Shown here piece by piece: positions 36,672 through 46,105 of a DNA stretch of 64,000 nt. Origin of the DNA: CAVOGJ01 sp963700865 (lineage in GTDB: Bacteria > Planctomycetota > Planctomycetia > Pirellulales > Pirellulaceae); the NCBI GenBank assembly GCA_963700865.1, contig CAVOZC010000002.1:310001-374000 (forward strand), written 5' to 3'. The translations under genes and the position numbers were made by a program. How positions within the stretch are numbered: the stretch's first letter is position 1; each line of letters opens with the position of its first letter. The notes beneath the pieces were generated by a model. That model ran no database searches and was not told where the DNA came from. It saw nothing but the letters and a program-made list of their open reading frames with translations.

Positions 36672-37941
36672 CTAATCTCCGCCCGCGAGCGATGGTCGTT
36701 CCGCCGCGAATATCTCAGCAATCGCCTGTCGCGGTCGAATGCAGCGCGGTTGGCCGGCCTCGATCAGCACCTCGGCAGCCAGCGGCTTGCTGTTGTAATT
36801 GGACGACATCACAAATCCGTAGGCGCCCGCTTTTTCGATCACCAGCCAATCACCGACGGACGCGGGAGGCAGCATACGGGGAGCCACCGTGCTGTCCGCA
36901 TCCTGGGTAAAGATGTCACCCGACTCACACAACGGTCCGCCCACGATGACCGGCTGCAATGGCTGATAGTGATCCGTCGCGCCATCACGATGACTGATCG
37001 AGATCGGATGGTAGGCCCCGTAGAGGATGGGGCGAGCCAGATTGTTGAAGCCCGCATCCACCAGATAGAACAAATTCTCTCCCATCTGCTTGATGGCTCG
37101 GATTTCGCAAAGCAGATAACCACAATCAGCGACAAGAAATCGTCCGGGTTCGATCTCCAGGCGCAACGGTCGCCCCAACTCCTGTTGCAGTTCTCGGCGC
37201 GTTTGATCCCACAGGGAAAAATCGCGCTCGACATCGAGCGGACGATCACCCGCTTGATAAACGGTTGGCAGCCCTCCCCCGGCACTCAGGGTGGTCAAAT
37301 CCTCCGGGGCGCTCCGTGCCGCGCTACGCATCGCCGCGCAGACCTGGGAAAGGTGATCAAAATCAGTCCCCGAGCCGATGTGCATATGAAGGCCGGAAAT
37401 CCGCATGCCGCATTGTCGAGCACGCTCCACGCATTCCGGCACTTGTTCGTGCCAGATGCCATGCTTCGACTGAGGGCCCCCCGTGTTCGTCTTTCGGCTA
37501 TGGCCATGCCCAAAGCCTGGATTGATGCGGAGCGTCACGTCGGCGGCTGGCACGATCTGCCCCAGTTGTTCGATCATGTCGGGCGATCCGAGATTGCAAT
37601 GCAGCCCGTAACGACGGACGACCTCCAACGCATCTCGATCAAAGAGGTCCGCCGTGAAGACGAGCGGAGAAGGATCGCCGGTGAGTGGATAACCGGCTTC
37701 CCGCGCGGAGGACCTCCCCGGCGCTCACCGCATCAAGCAGAACACCCTGTTGCCGCATTCTGCCCAGAATCGTGAGATTGGAATTGGCCTTCTGTGCATA
37801 GCGGATCACATCAAACGCGCGCAGCTGCTCGATCTGCTGGTCAATGATCGAGGCATCGTAGATGTACGTTGGCGTACCGAATTCCTCGGCCAGCCGCGCG
37901 ATCGATACGCCCGCGATCGACTCCCTGGTGTGGTGGGACAT
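36672..37941 (-). CDS. lysA: Diaminopimelate decarboxylase, interrupted by a 1-base frameshift
   Basis: About 423 residues after repair. Catalyses the last step of lysine synthesis, meso-diaminopimelate to lysine, with PLP. N-terminal part: TPTYIYDASII, then the PLP lysine in VIRYAQKANSN, then LLDAVSAGEVLRAG. Near 37692-37697 one extra base shifts the frame; the other frame continues GYPLTGDPSPLVFTADLFD and then the rest, including SGLHMHIGSG, LSAGGGLPTVY, EIEPGRFLVADCGY, CESGDIFT. The ATG lies in TGATG with the mtaB stop, so the two genes are coupled. Confidence 0.9.
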
Positions 37942-39254
37942 CACGTGGTCGTCCCCGTCAGCGGGTCCGCCACCCGCGCATAAATTCCGGCTGCGGAACT
38001 AGTGTCGGCAATGACGTCGACGAGCTCTCCGATAGCCACCGACGATGCGGGCAGGAAGGTTGGTGTGTAGCGGCAGGAGGTGCCGCAGAGGATCGCTGCC
38101 GACTGGCTGCCGGTCGGAGCGAGCCGCGATTCGACCAGTAGTTGCAGGCGACTCCCTTGCAGCGAAGCAAAGTAGGCGTTCCGTAGTTCTTGTTCCACTT
38201 CGGTTAGCGCTGACACGCGGGCTCGCTTTTCCGCCTTGCTCAACGTGTCGCCGAACGTGTCGGCCGGAGTGCCCCGGCGGCCACTGAAGGGAAAGATGTG
38301 CATTTTGGAGAATCCGCAGCGTCGCGCGACCTGACATGTCGCCTCGAAATCTTGTTCGGTTTCTCCAGGAAAGCCCACAATCACATCGGTCGTCAACGAA
38401 GGCCGCTCCAGCCGCTCGCGAATTAAATCGCAGCGGTCAATAAATCGTTGCGTCCCCCAACGACGATTCATGCGACGCAGGATGCGGTCCGAGCCACTTT
38501 GCAGACAGACATGCAGATGGGGGCATACCCGTTGGGGATGTTCCGCCATGACCTCGATCAATTCGCGCGTCACCTCGGTGGCCTCGATGCTCGACAGCCG
38601 CAAGCGAAAGTCGCCCGTGAGGCGGGCAATCTCCCCGACGAGGTGAGACAAGCGAACCCAATCCGATTTGGGCTTGTTCCGATTGCCATCCACGCCGTAA
38701 TGGCCCAGATGAACACCCGTCAAGACAATCTCGCGATAGCCGTGATCGATCAGGCGACGCACCTCGTCGAGGATCGCTCCCCGCGGGCGACTGATCATGT
38801 GCGGGCGAACCTGTGGGATGATGCAATAGCTGCAACGTAGGAGACAGCCATCCTGCACCTTAACGTAAGCCCGCTGTCGATCGCCGAATCGCGAAATGCC
38901 GTCGGGAATATCCACGACACCAAACCGCCCCAGCAGGTCCGGAAGTTCGCGTTTATCGGTAATTACCTCCGCGACTTGAGGCATGGCGGCCAGCCGCTCT
39001 GGTTCGCGGGTGGCATAGCAGCCCATCACAATCAAACGGGCGGCGGGGTTTTCCCGAGCCATCCGGCGAATGATCTGGCGGCTCTTCGCGTCTCCCTCCG
39101 CGGTCACGGTGCAGGTGTTGATGACGCACAGATCGGCCGCTTGTCCCTCCGCCGCGTCCTGATAGCCAATCTGGTGGAGACCTTCACGGACATATTCCGT
39201 CTCGTATTGATTGACTTTGCAGCCGAGGGTGTGGGTGCGAATAAGCGGAGCCAT
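37941..39254 (-). CDS. mtaB: tRNA t6A37 methylthiotransferase MtaB
   Basis: 437 residues from ATG 39254 (MAPLIRTHTLGCKVNQYETE). The LGCKVNQYE motif and the N-terminal UPF0004 domain with Cys ligands (INTCTV, GCYATREPE) mark the MtaB branch of methylthiotransferases. The radical SAM cluster motif is GCLLRCSYCIIP; SGSDRILRRMNRRW and VGFPGETEQDFEAT follow, with a TRAM-like C-terminus. The enzyme converts t6A37 to ms2t6A37 in tRNAs. Its end overlaps lysA. The upstream side is the 137-bp repeat array. Confidence 0.9.
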   Translation of the reverse strand: MAPLIRTHTLGCKVNQYETEYVREGLHQIGYQDAAEGQAADLCVINTCTVTAEGDAKSRQIIRRMARENPAARLIVMGCYATREPERLAAMPQVAEVITDKRELPDLLGRFGVVDIPDGISRFGDRQRAYVKVQDGCLLRCSYCIIPQVRPHMISRPRGAILDEVRRLIDHGYREIVLTGVHLGHYGVDGNRNKPKSDWVRLSHLVGEIARLTGDFRLRLSSIEATEVTRELIEVMAEHPQRVCPHLHVCLQSGSDRILRRMNRRWGTQRFIDRCDLIRERLERPSLTTDVIVGFPGETEQDFEATCQVARRCGFSKMHIFPFSGRRGTPADTFGDTLSKAEKRARVSALTEVEQELRNAYFASLQGSRLQLLVESRLAPTGSQSAAILCGTSCRYTPTFLPASSVAIGELVDVIADTSSAAGIYARVADPLTGTTT

Positions 39255-39526
39255 CAGGGATTCACAACGGTTAGAGACCAAGAGGATAAGGCCGCGACGG
39301 CGCACCGCCGCGAAGAGCAGCCAGCCCTGAATATACGGGCCGATGGCCGGCTGACCCAGGGCGCGGCTCCCCCCGGGAATTCCCCCTGCCCTCGCCGCCA
39401 CGTTTCAAATTTCCACTCAAGAGGCCTTCCCACTGACGGGGCCGCGTTTCACCGGACCGAGTCTCGAGACGAACGGCCCAGGGATGTCCGAGGGGCCCAG
39501 GGGTTTCGGACTGGCTTAGCGATGTC
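39255..39526. other. Upstream region of mtaB
   Basis: 272 bases between mtaB and the repeat array. It should carry the mtaB promoter. No gene or hairpin stands out; a plus-strand ORF across it is not protein-like. Confidence 0.35.
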
Positions 39527-40907
39527 GGGGGGCAGCGGGCCGTTGAGCCGTTGAGCTGGGGTGATGGCCCCCCAAGCAGATGTGACGGGTTATGGAGCGG
39601 GGGGCAGGCACCATTTCTCACGCCACCACCTCGCTCGGCCCCGGGGATCGTTGGGGGGTTTGGGGGGCGGCGGGCCGTTGAGCCGTTGAGCTGGGGTGAT
39701 GGCCCCCCAAGCAGATGTGACGGGTTATGGAGCGGGGGGCAGGCACCATTTCTCACGCCACCACCTCGCTCGGCCCCGGGATCGTCGGGGGGTTTGGGGG
39801 GCGGCGAGCCGTTGAGCCGTTGAGCTGGGGTGATGGCCCCCCAAGCAGATGTGACGGGTTATGGAGCGGGGGGCAGGCACCATTTCTCACGCCACCGCAC
39901 CTCGCCCGGCCCAGGGGATCGTTGGGGGGTTTGGGGGGCGGCGGGCCGTTGAGCCGTTGAGCTGGGGTGATGGCCCCCCAAGCAGATGTGACGGGTTATG
40001 GAGCGGGGGGCAGGCACCATTTCTCACGCCACCGCACCTCGCTCGGCCCCGGGGATCGTTGGGGGGTTTGGGGGGCGGCGGGCCGTTGAGCCGTTGAGCT
40101 GGGGTGATGGCCCCCCAAGCAGATGTGACGGGTTATGGAGCGGGGGGCAGGCACCATTTCTCACGCCACCGCACCTCGCCCGGCCCAGGGGATCGTTGGG
40201 GGGTTTGGGGGGCGGCGGGCCGTTGAGCCGTTGAGCTGGGGTGATGGCCCCCCAAGCAGATGTGACGGGTTATGGAGCGGGGGGCAGGCACCATTTCTCA
40301 CGCCACCACCTCGCTCGGCCCAGGGGATCGTTGGGGGGTTTGGGGGGCAGCGGGCCGTTGAGCCGTTGAGCTGGGGTGATGGCCCCCCAAGCAGATGTGA
40401 CGGGTTATGGAGCGGGGGGCAGGCACCATTTCTCACGCCACCACCTCGCTCGGCCCCGGGATCGTCGGGGGGTTTGGGGGGCAGCGGGCCGTTGAGCCGT
40501 TGAGCTGGGGTGATGGCCCCCCAAGCAGATGTGACGGGTTATGGAGCGGGGGGCAGGCACCATTTCTCACGCCACCGCACCTCGCCCGGCCCAGGGGATC
40601 GTTGGGGGGTTTGGGGGGCAGCGAGCCGTTGAGCCGTTGAGCTGGGGTGATGGCCCCCCAAGCAGATGTGACGGGTTATGGAGCGGGGGGCAGGCACCAT
40701 TTCTCACGCCACCACCTCGCTCGGCCCCCCGCACCCCCCACCACGCCACCGCACCTCGCCCGGCCCAGGGGATCGTTGGGGGGTTTGGGGGGCGGCGAGC
40801 CGTTGAGCCGTTGAGCTGGGATGATGGCCCCCCAAGCAGATGTGACGGGTTATGGAGCGGGGGGCAGGCACCATTTCTCACGCCACCACCTCGCTCGGCC
40901 CACCGCA
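39527..40907. repeat. Tandem array of about ten 134/137-bp GC-rich units
   Basis: Each unit contains GCCGTTGAGCCGTTGAGC, TGGGGTGATGGCCCCCCA, GACGGGTTATGGAGC, GGGGGGCAGGCACC and a G-rich end (TTGGGGGGTTTGGGGGG). The TTATGGAGC landmark recurs about every 134 or 137 bases; the 3-base difference comes from CACCACCTCGC versus CACCGCACCTCGC. Copies are nearly identical, showing recent or ongoing homogenisation. The last spacing is about 174 bases owing to a duplicated fragment near 40729-40765. Long ORFs on both strands are repeat artefacts. Assembly of such an array is often collapsed, so the copy number is a minimum. Confidence 0.95.
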
Positions 40908-41036
40908 CCGCACGACGCCACCGCACCCCACGACGCCACCGCACCCCACCACGCCACCGCACCCCACCACGCCACCGCACCGCACCACGCCACCGCACCC
41001 CACCACGCCACCGCACCCCACCACGCCACTCGCCCC
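40903..41036. repeat. 18-bp minisatellite next to the 137-bp array
   Basis: About seven copies of an 18-base unit close to ACGCCACCGCACCCCACC. It begins inside the tail of the last long unit (ACGCCACC), so it probably arose by slippage there. Confidence 0.9.
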
Positions 41037-41238
41037 ACCGCTTGCAACGCCCCCCCCATGTGGGGTGCTCAGGCGAGCCCGACCCCCGACTGCCCGGAGG
41101 GCTCGGAATACCGGGTTGCGGATTTGACTGTCCGCCAGCGTGACGTAGGCTTTCCCTGAGGGAGCAAGAAACTCGATCGGTGGGACGACGACGCACCTCC
41201 CAAGGCCTTGGCGGACCTTATTGAAAATAGGAATTATC

Positions 41239-41436
41239 ATGCAACTCCGTCGCTGGACATCTCGAATCAGGCATTTTCTCGGCGACTCGGCCGGTCCGAC
41301 GGCGGTCGAGTACGCCGTTATGCTGGGTCTGATCCTCCTGGCGGCGATCGCGTCGATTTCGGTCGTTGGCGGAGGAAGTGGCAATCTTTGGGAAAGTAAT
41401 TCGACGCAGATCGATACGGCGGTCAACGGCAGTTAG
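41239..41436 (+). CDS. Flp/Fap-type IVb pilin, orphan
   Basis: 65 residues from ATG 41239 with AGGAA upstream. The sequence DSAGPTAVEYAVMLGLILLAAIA is the conserved Flp pilin core, with the Glu five residues into the mature protein (G-PTAVEYA) and a following hydrophobic helix. Flp pilins build Tad pili for adhesion. No Tad assembly genes are in the window, so it would depend on machinery elsewhere. Confidence 0.88.
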   Translation: MQLRRWTSRIRHFLGDSAGPTAVEYAVMLGLILLAAIASISVVGGGSGNLWESNSTQIDTAVNGS

Positions 41437-41619
41437 GACGCCGCGGGCTTGCTTCCCGTTCCGTCGCCTGCTCACGGTTGATTGTCTCAGCGGCTGACTG
41501 CTCGAAAGGATTGCCCAATCAGCGAATCCGCGCGTCCCCGGGAAATTCTCCAAGAATCCGCGGCGACCGGAGCAATCGCGGCGACCGGAGCAATCGCGCG
41601 ACGCAAGCAACCGTGTTGG

Positions 41620-41877
41620 CTAGGCGGCTTGCCGATTCAGGGGCTCTAATTGGCTCGGTCGGAGTACGGCAATCAGCGAATGGTCTGGCGCGAAGAGCTT
41701 GATCTGGTCTTCCTCCACGAACCACACGGCTTCGAATTCGCCATGCCGAAATCGGTGGCCACAGTAAGCGCCATGGCGAATGAGGAGCGTCTCACGAAGA
41801 CCCACGTCAGGGGTGGCTCCGTGTCGTTGCAATTCCGAAATCACGAATCGTCGAATCTGGTCCGGGAGATGCGTCAT
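41620..41877 (-). CDS. Small conserved planctomycete protein, unknown function
   Basis: 85 residues. The pattern LPDQIRRFVISELQ, LRETLLIRHGAYCGHRF and AVWFVEEDQIKLFAPDHSLIAVL is protein-like and I believe similar small proteins recur in planctomycetes, but no function is known. It has no signal peptide or membrane helix. It lies convergent with the pilin gene. Confidence 0.6.
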   Translation of the reverse strand: MTHLPDQIRRFVISELQRHGATPDVGLRETLLIRHGAYCGHRFRHGEFEAVWFVEEDQIKLFAPDHSLIAVLRPSQLEPLNRQAA

Positions 41878-42125
41878 CGGGTAAGTTGCTTCCTAATGCG
41901 TGCGAGAGACAGTCCACGTTATCCGCACGTTAGATCGGATCGGCGCATCACTTGACTTGCTGTCACTTGCCCCCGTCCGTTTGTCTGGCATATCTTAACC
42001 ATGCCGGAGAGTCACCGTTGGGATCGGAGGAATCGCGGCAACCGTCACGGTTTACCAATATCCGCGGGCCTGAGCTGGTATGCGGGCAGCGGTCCGCGGT
42101 ATCCCGATTGGCTCGGTGGTATCTC

Positions 42126-42133
42126 AGGGGAGG
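42126..42133 (+). promoter_or_regulatory. Ribosome binding site selecting GTG 42138
   Basis: AGGGGAGG, 4 bases before GTG 42138; the upstream part of the frame is not protein-like. Confidence 0.65.
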
Positions 42134-42137
42134 GTCG

Positions 42138-42854
42138 GTGCGTCAGAAACACCATCGCTGGAAGATCGCGCTGCTGGGGTGCGGGCTGTTATTGCCAACC
42201 TGCGTGACCTACGTCTACTTTTTTTTGCTGGCCGACAGCGACGCACCGTTGCAGCGGCTTGGAATGGGTTTGGGGAAAGTCGGGCAATTCGCGTTGCCCC
42301 TGATCTGGTATGTTGTCGGCAGACCTACCTCTTGGTCCGCGACGGCCGAATTTCGGCGGACGCTCTGGTGGGGAGCGGCCGCGGCCGCGGCAGTGTTTGC
42401 CACCATGTTCGCGTTGTATCACGGTTGGCTGCAACAGACGGCCGTTTTTGACGGGGCCAGGCAAGCGATCGTGCAAAAAGTCATGGACCTTGGCTTCGCA
42501 ACGCCGCTGGCCTTTCTGGGGTTGGGCACCTTTTATGTCGTGCTGCATTCCTTTCTGGAAGAGTATTATTGGCGGTGGTTTGTCTTTCGAGGCCTTGCTG
42601 AACAGATGACTTGGGGCTGGGCCGTCGTCATTTCGAGCGTTGGCTTCATGGCCCATCATGTCCTGGTCTTGGCCAGCTACTTTGGTTGGCTGTCGTTGGC
42701 GACCTGGTTCTTCTCAGCATGCGTGGCCGTGGGTGGTGCCTTCTGGGCCTGGTTGTACCATCGGGGCGGTTCGCTGCGGGCTCCCTGGCTGAGCCATGCC
42801 ATTGTCGACGCGGCCATTTTCCTCATCGGTTATCAAATGCTGCAAGGTGCATAA
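42138..42854 (+). CDS. CPBP family intramembrane protease
   Basis: 238 residues, five to six membrane helices. The CPBP/Abi motifs are present: LEEYYWRWFVFR (EExxxR), GFMAHHVLVL (second motif with His), and APWLSHAIVDAAIF (third motif with His and Asp). This family includes CAAX-prenyl endopeptidases and bacteriocin self-immunity proteins. The TAA stop shares its last A with the ATG of the next gene (TAATG), so the helicase-nuclease gene is translationally coupled to it. Confidence 0.82.
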   Translation: MRQKHHRWKIALLGCGLLLPTCVTYVYFFLLADSDAPLQRLGMGLGKVGQFALPLIWYVVGRPTSWSATAEFRRTLWWGAAAAAAVFATMFALYHGWLQQTAVFDGARQAIVQKVMDLGFATPLAFLGLGTFYVVLHSFLEEYYWRWFVFRGLAEQMTWGWAVVISSVGFMAHHVLVLASYFGWLSLATWFFSACVAVGGAFWAWLYHRGGSLRAPWLSHAIVDAAIFLIGYQMLQGA

Positions 42855-45800
42855 TGGCCAAGTCCAAGGTGGCGGAGCCGGGCAGGGAAGCGACCATGCC
42901 GGGACAGCATGTGGTGATTCTGGCGTCGGCCGGGAGCGGCAAGACGCATCAATTGAGCAGTCGCTATCTCCGCCTGATTCAGCGAGGACAGCCCCTAGAC
43001 CGCATCCTGGCCACGACCTTTACTCGCAAGGCCGCCGGTGAAATCCTCGATCGCGTGCTGCTGCGGTTGGCCAAATCGGTCGTCAGCGAGCCCGACCGAC
43101 ACCAGCTGTGTGAAGATCTGGCACAAGACGTCGCGGTCGAGAAGTTGCGGGAACTGCTGGTCGAACTGACACGCAACCTGCATCGCATCCGCATTTCGAC
43201 ACTAGACGCCTATTTCGGTCAAGTGGCCCGGACCTTCGGCTTGGAACTTGGACTACCCGCGGATTGGACCATTCTGGACGCGCACGATGACCAGCGGGTA
43301 CGGCGGCAAGCCATCACGGAACTCCTCTCGCATCAATCAGAGCGAGCCCGCCAACTGATGCACCTGCTAACGAAGGGGGACGCCCAGCGCGCCGTGACCA
43401 GCATGCTCCTCGAAACCGTCAACGAGGTTTACGAGCTGTACCAGGAATCAAGTGTCGACGGCCATGCGGCCTGGAAGTGGATTCCGGAGAGGCCGCTGCT
43501 GACTGCAGCCCAACAAGCGGCCGCCCTGCGGGCTTTTGCCGCGGTCGTCTTACCCAAGGATAGTCTTCAAAAACCTCATCAAGCCGCGCTCGTATCCGCC
43601 GAAGCGGGGGACTGGGAAGGCTTTGCTTCCAAAGGACTTGCCAAGGCGTTGCTTCATGAGGGGACCTACTATAAATGGAAAATTTCGGACGAACTGAAGG
43701 CCGTCTACCAGCCGTTCCTCGATATGGCCCGCGCCGAAGCCGTGAACCGGCTGGTGCGACAAACCAGAGGCGCATGCGAGCTGGCTGGCGTCTTTGGCGA
43801 AATCTATGATCCGCTGAAAATTGATGAGGGTGCGATCCTCTTTAACGACGTGCCTCAGTACTTGAGCCGGCTCGCCGAGCGTCCCCCGCCGCGGCAAATG
43901 GCCTATCGTATGGACTCGCAAATCGACCATCTGCTGTTGGATGAGTTTCAGGATACTTCGGTGTCCCAGTGGGAAACGCTGCTTCCCCTCGCCAAACGGA
44001 TTACGTTGTACCAGGATCAGTCGCATTCATTTTTTTGCGTCGGGGATACAAAGCAGGCCATCTACGGTTGGCGCGGAGGTCAGGCCGACATCCTCGAGAA
44101 CATGGACCGCCAGCTTCCGCACATCACGGTGGACCAGCTCAATGACAGTCGCCGCTCGTCGCCCGTCATCATTGCGGCCGTCAATCAAGTGTTTGAAAAT
44201 CGGCTGCAACATTCCAATCTGGGACCGTACCAACAGGGATTTGAAAGCTGGGTGTTTCCGCATCACACGACAACCCGCGACACTTCCGGATATGTTTGTC
44301 TGGAAGTGGCTGACGCCGACGAAGACGATGTCAGTGGTCCTCTCGCCCATGCGGCGCGGAGGGTGCGGGAGCTTTACGAGCGAGCTCCCGGGCATAGCAT
44401 TGGCGTGCTCGTTCGACGCAATCAAACGGTCGGCGAACTGATCTATCAGCTCCGCGAGCAGCAGGTGCCGGCAAGCGAAGAAGGCGGAAATCCGCTCACC
44501 GATTCGGCTGCCGTGCAGCAGCTGCTGGCGCTGCTGCATTTTGTCGATCATCCGTGCGACTCGCTGGCTCGATTCCATTTTGCCTCGGGCCCGTTGGGGC
44601 CGGCGCTATCCCTCTCACCGCTTGCACAAGCGGAACCCGCCCGCACGATCACGGAATTCGTTCGTGACATCCGGCGTGAACTGCTTGACAGGGGATACGG
44701 GCCTTGCGTTGCGGAGTGGGCTCGTTCGTTAACCTCCTCCTGCTCGTCGCGAGAGCTGTTGCGCATGTCTCAACTGGTCGACATGGCTTACGACTACCAG
44801 TCGCGGGCCACGTTACGGACGAGTGACTTTGTGCGCTACGTCCAGACGCAACGAGTCGCCGACCCGAGTACCGCATCAGTTCGCGTCATGACAATTCACC
44901 AATCCAAGGGCCTGGAGTTCGACACGGTTGTGTTGACCGCCTTGGAGCAGACCATGGTGAAGCCGAGAAAATTCGCGGTGCAACGCTGCCCCGAGACCTT
45001 TCGGCCTTGGCGAATTTGTCGGTACGCGGGCGAGTCGACCCAATCCCTGCTTCCGGCGGAAATGCGGGCGGTGTATGACGAAGATGTGCGGCGCAACACG
45101 CATGAATATTTATGCAGCCTGTATGTCGCGATGACGAGGGCCAAACGCGCCTTGTACATGATTGTGGCACCCGACTCGGCAAAAAGCGATCGACGAACCA
45201 CGGCCGGATTGCTCAGGGCGACGCTCGCTGCGGGGACGCAGGCCAAGGCCGGCACGATCATGTTCGCGGCCGGCGAGCGGGAATGGTACGAGCCGGAAGG
45301 GACCGCCGAGGCCCTGGGGAGCGCGCCCGCGACGCACGCTACCCGCCGGCCGCGGCGCCTCCGCTTGAAAGACCCCGCGGCGGACTCGCCAACCGCCCGG
45401 CCGACCGTGCTCCCCTCCCCTGCCTCGCACGGGTCGCCCGGTCCGATCGCGCTCTTTTCCTCTCGGCGGCAAGAGGCTCTCCATTTTGGCAGCCTTGTGC
45501 ATACCTGGCTGGAACATATTGAGTGGCTGGCCGCCCCTCTCACGAGCGAGCGGTTGCGCGAAATCGCCCGCCACCGCGGCTTTTCGCGGGTTGACCTGGA
45601 GAAGGCGGTGCCTGAGTTCCTGGGGATGCTGGCTAGGCCCGCCGTTGGTGGATTGCTGGAGGAAGCCGAGTACCTGCGAGATTTTCACGAATGGTTCGCC
45701 CCACACGTTCCCGCCGACGGAAGGTCCTCCCTACCGGTTGGGGTTCGGCTCGAGGTCCGCAACGAACAACGAATCGTTTATCGAAGCCAGGGACAGGTGA

Positions 45801-46063
45801 TGACGGGGAGCATCGATCGACTCGTATTGGGTTATAAGAACGGGTCGGTCGTGGCGGCTGATATCCTGGATTGGAAAACCGATCCGGTGGCCGATGAGAC
45901 GGAGCGGTTGGCTCAAGCCACGACGTATGCCGGACAACTCGCCGCTTACCGATCGGCCATCCGTTCCATGTTTGATGTGCCGGACGCCCGCATCCGAACT
46001 CGGCTGGTCTTTCTGAGGGCGGGCGCTGTCGAGTCGATCGGTCCGCCAGTTGACGCCCGTTAG
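42854..46063 (+). CDS. UvrD/AddA-like helicase with C-terminal PD-(D/E)XK nuclease
   Basis: 1,069 residues. Helicase superfamily 1 motifs run in order: Walker A ASAGSGKTHQLS, motif Ia ATTFTRKAAGEIL, motif II LLLDEFQDTS, motif III GDTKQAIYGWRGG, motif IV-like LNDSRRSSPVI, motif V VMTIHQSKGLEFD and motif VI LYVAMTRAKRAL. The C-terminal nuclease shows GSIDRLVLG, then ILDWKTDP (Asp and Lys of the active site). This is the architecture of AddA/RexA, the double-strand-break resection subunit. No AddB/RexB gene is in the window, though it may lie elsewhere. It is coupled to the CPBP gene. Confidence 0.85.
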   Translation: MAKSKVAEPGREATMPGQHVVILASAGSGKTHQLSSRYLRLIQRGQPLDRILATTFTRKAAGEILDRVLLRLAKSVVSEPDRHQLCEDLAQDVAVEKLRELLVELTRNLHRIRISTLDAYFGQVARTFGLELGLPADWTILDAHDDQRVRRQAITELLSHQSERARQLMHLLTKGDAQRAVTSMLLETVNEVYELYQESSVDGHAAWKWIPERPLLTAAQQAAALRAFAAVVLPKDSLQKPHQAALVSAEAGDWEGFASKGLAKALLHEGTYYKWKISDELKAVYQPFLDMARAEAVNRLVRQTRGACELAGVFGEIYDPLKIDEGAILFNDVPQYLSRLAERPPPRQMAYRMDSQIDHLLLDEFQDTSVSQWETLLPLAKRITLYQDQSHSFFCVGDTKQAIYGWRGGQADILENMDRQLPHITVDQLNDSRRSSPVIIAAVNQVFENRLQHSNLGPYQQGFESWVFPHHTTTRDTSGYVCLEVADADEDDVSGPLAHAARRVRELYERAPGHSIGVLVRRNQTVGELIYQLREQQVPASEEGGNPLTDSAAVQQLLALLHFVDHPCDSLARFHFASGPLGPALSLSPLAQAEPARTITEFVRDIRRELLDRGYGPCVAEWARSLTSSCSSRELLRMSQLVDMAYDYQSRATLRTSDFVRYVQTQRVADPSTASVRVMTIHQSKGLEFDTVVLTALEQTMVKPRKFAVQRCPETFRPWRICRYAGESTQSLLPAEMRAVYDEDVRRNTHEYLCSLYVAMTRAKRALYMIVAPDSAKSDRRTTAGLLRATLAAGTQAKAGTIMFAAGEREWYEPEGTAEALGSAPATHATRRPRRLRLKDPAADSPTARPTVLPSPASHGSPGPIALFSSRRQEALHFGSLVHTWLEHIEWLAAPLTSERLREIARHRGFSRVDLEKAVPEFLGMLARPAVGGLLEEAEYLRDFHEWFAPHVPADGRSSLPVGVRLEVRNEQRIVYRSQGQVMTGSIDRLVLGYKNGSVVAADILDWKTDPVADETERLAQATTYAGQLAAYRSAIRSMFDVPDARIRTRLVFLRAGAVESIGPPVDAR

Positions 46064-46105
46064 CGTGATCGGTCGGCCCGGTTGTGCGTCCGATCGTCCG
46101 GTGGG

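Noticed and set aside
39551..41196. Series of plus and minus ORFs inside the 137-bp array
   Set aside because: They are the same repeat translated several times, with no ribosome site or start specific to them.
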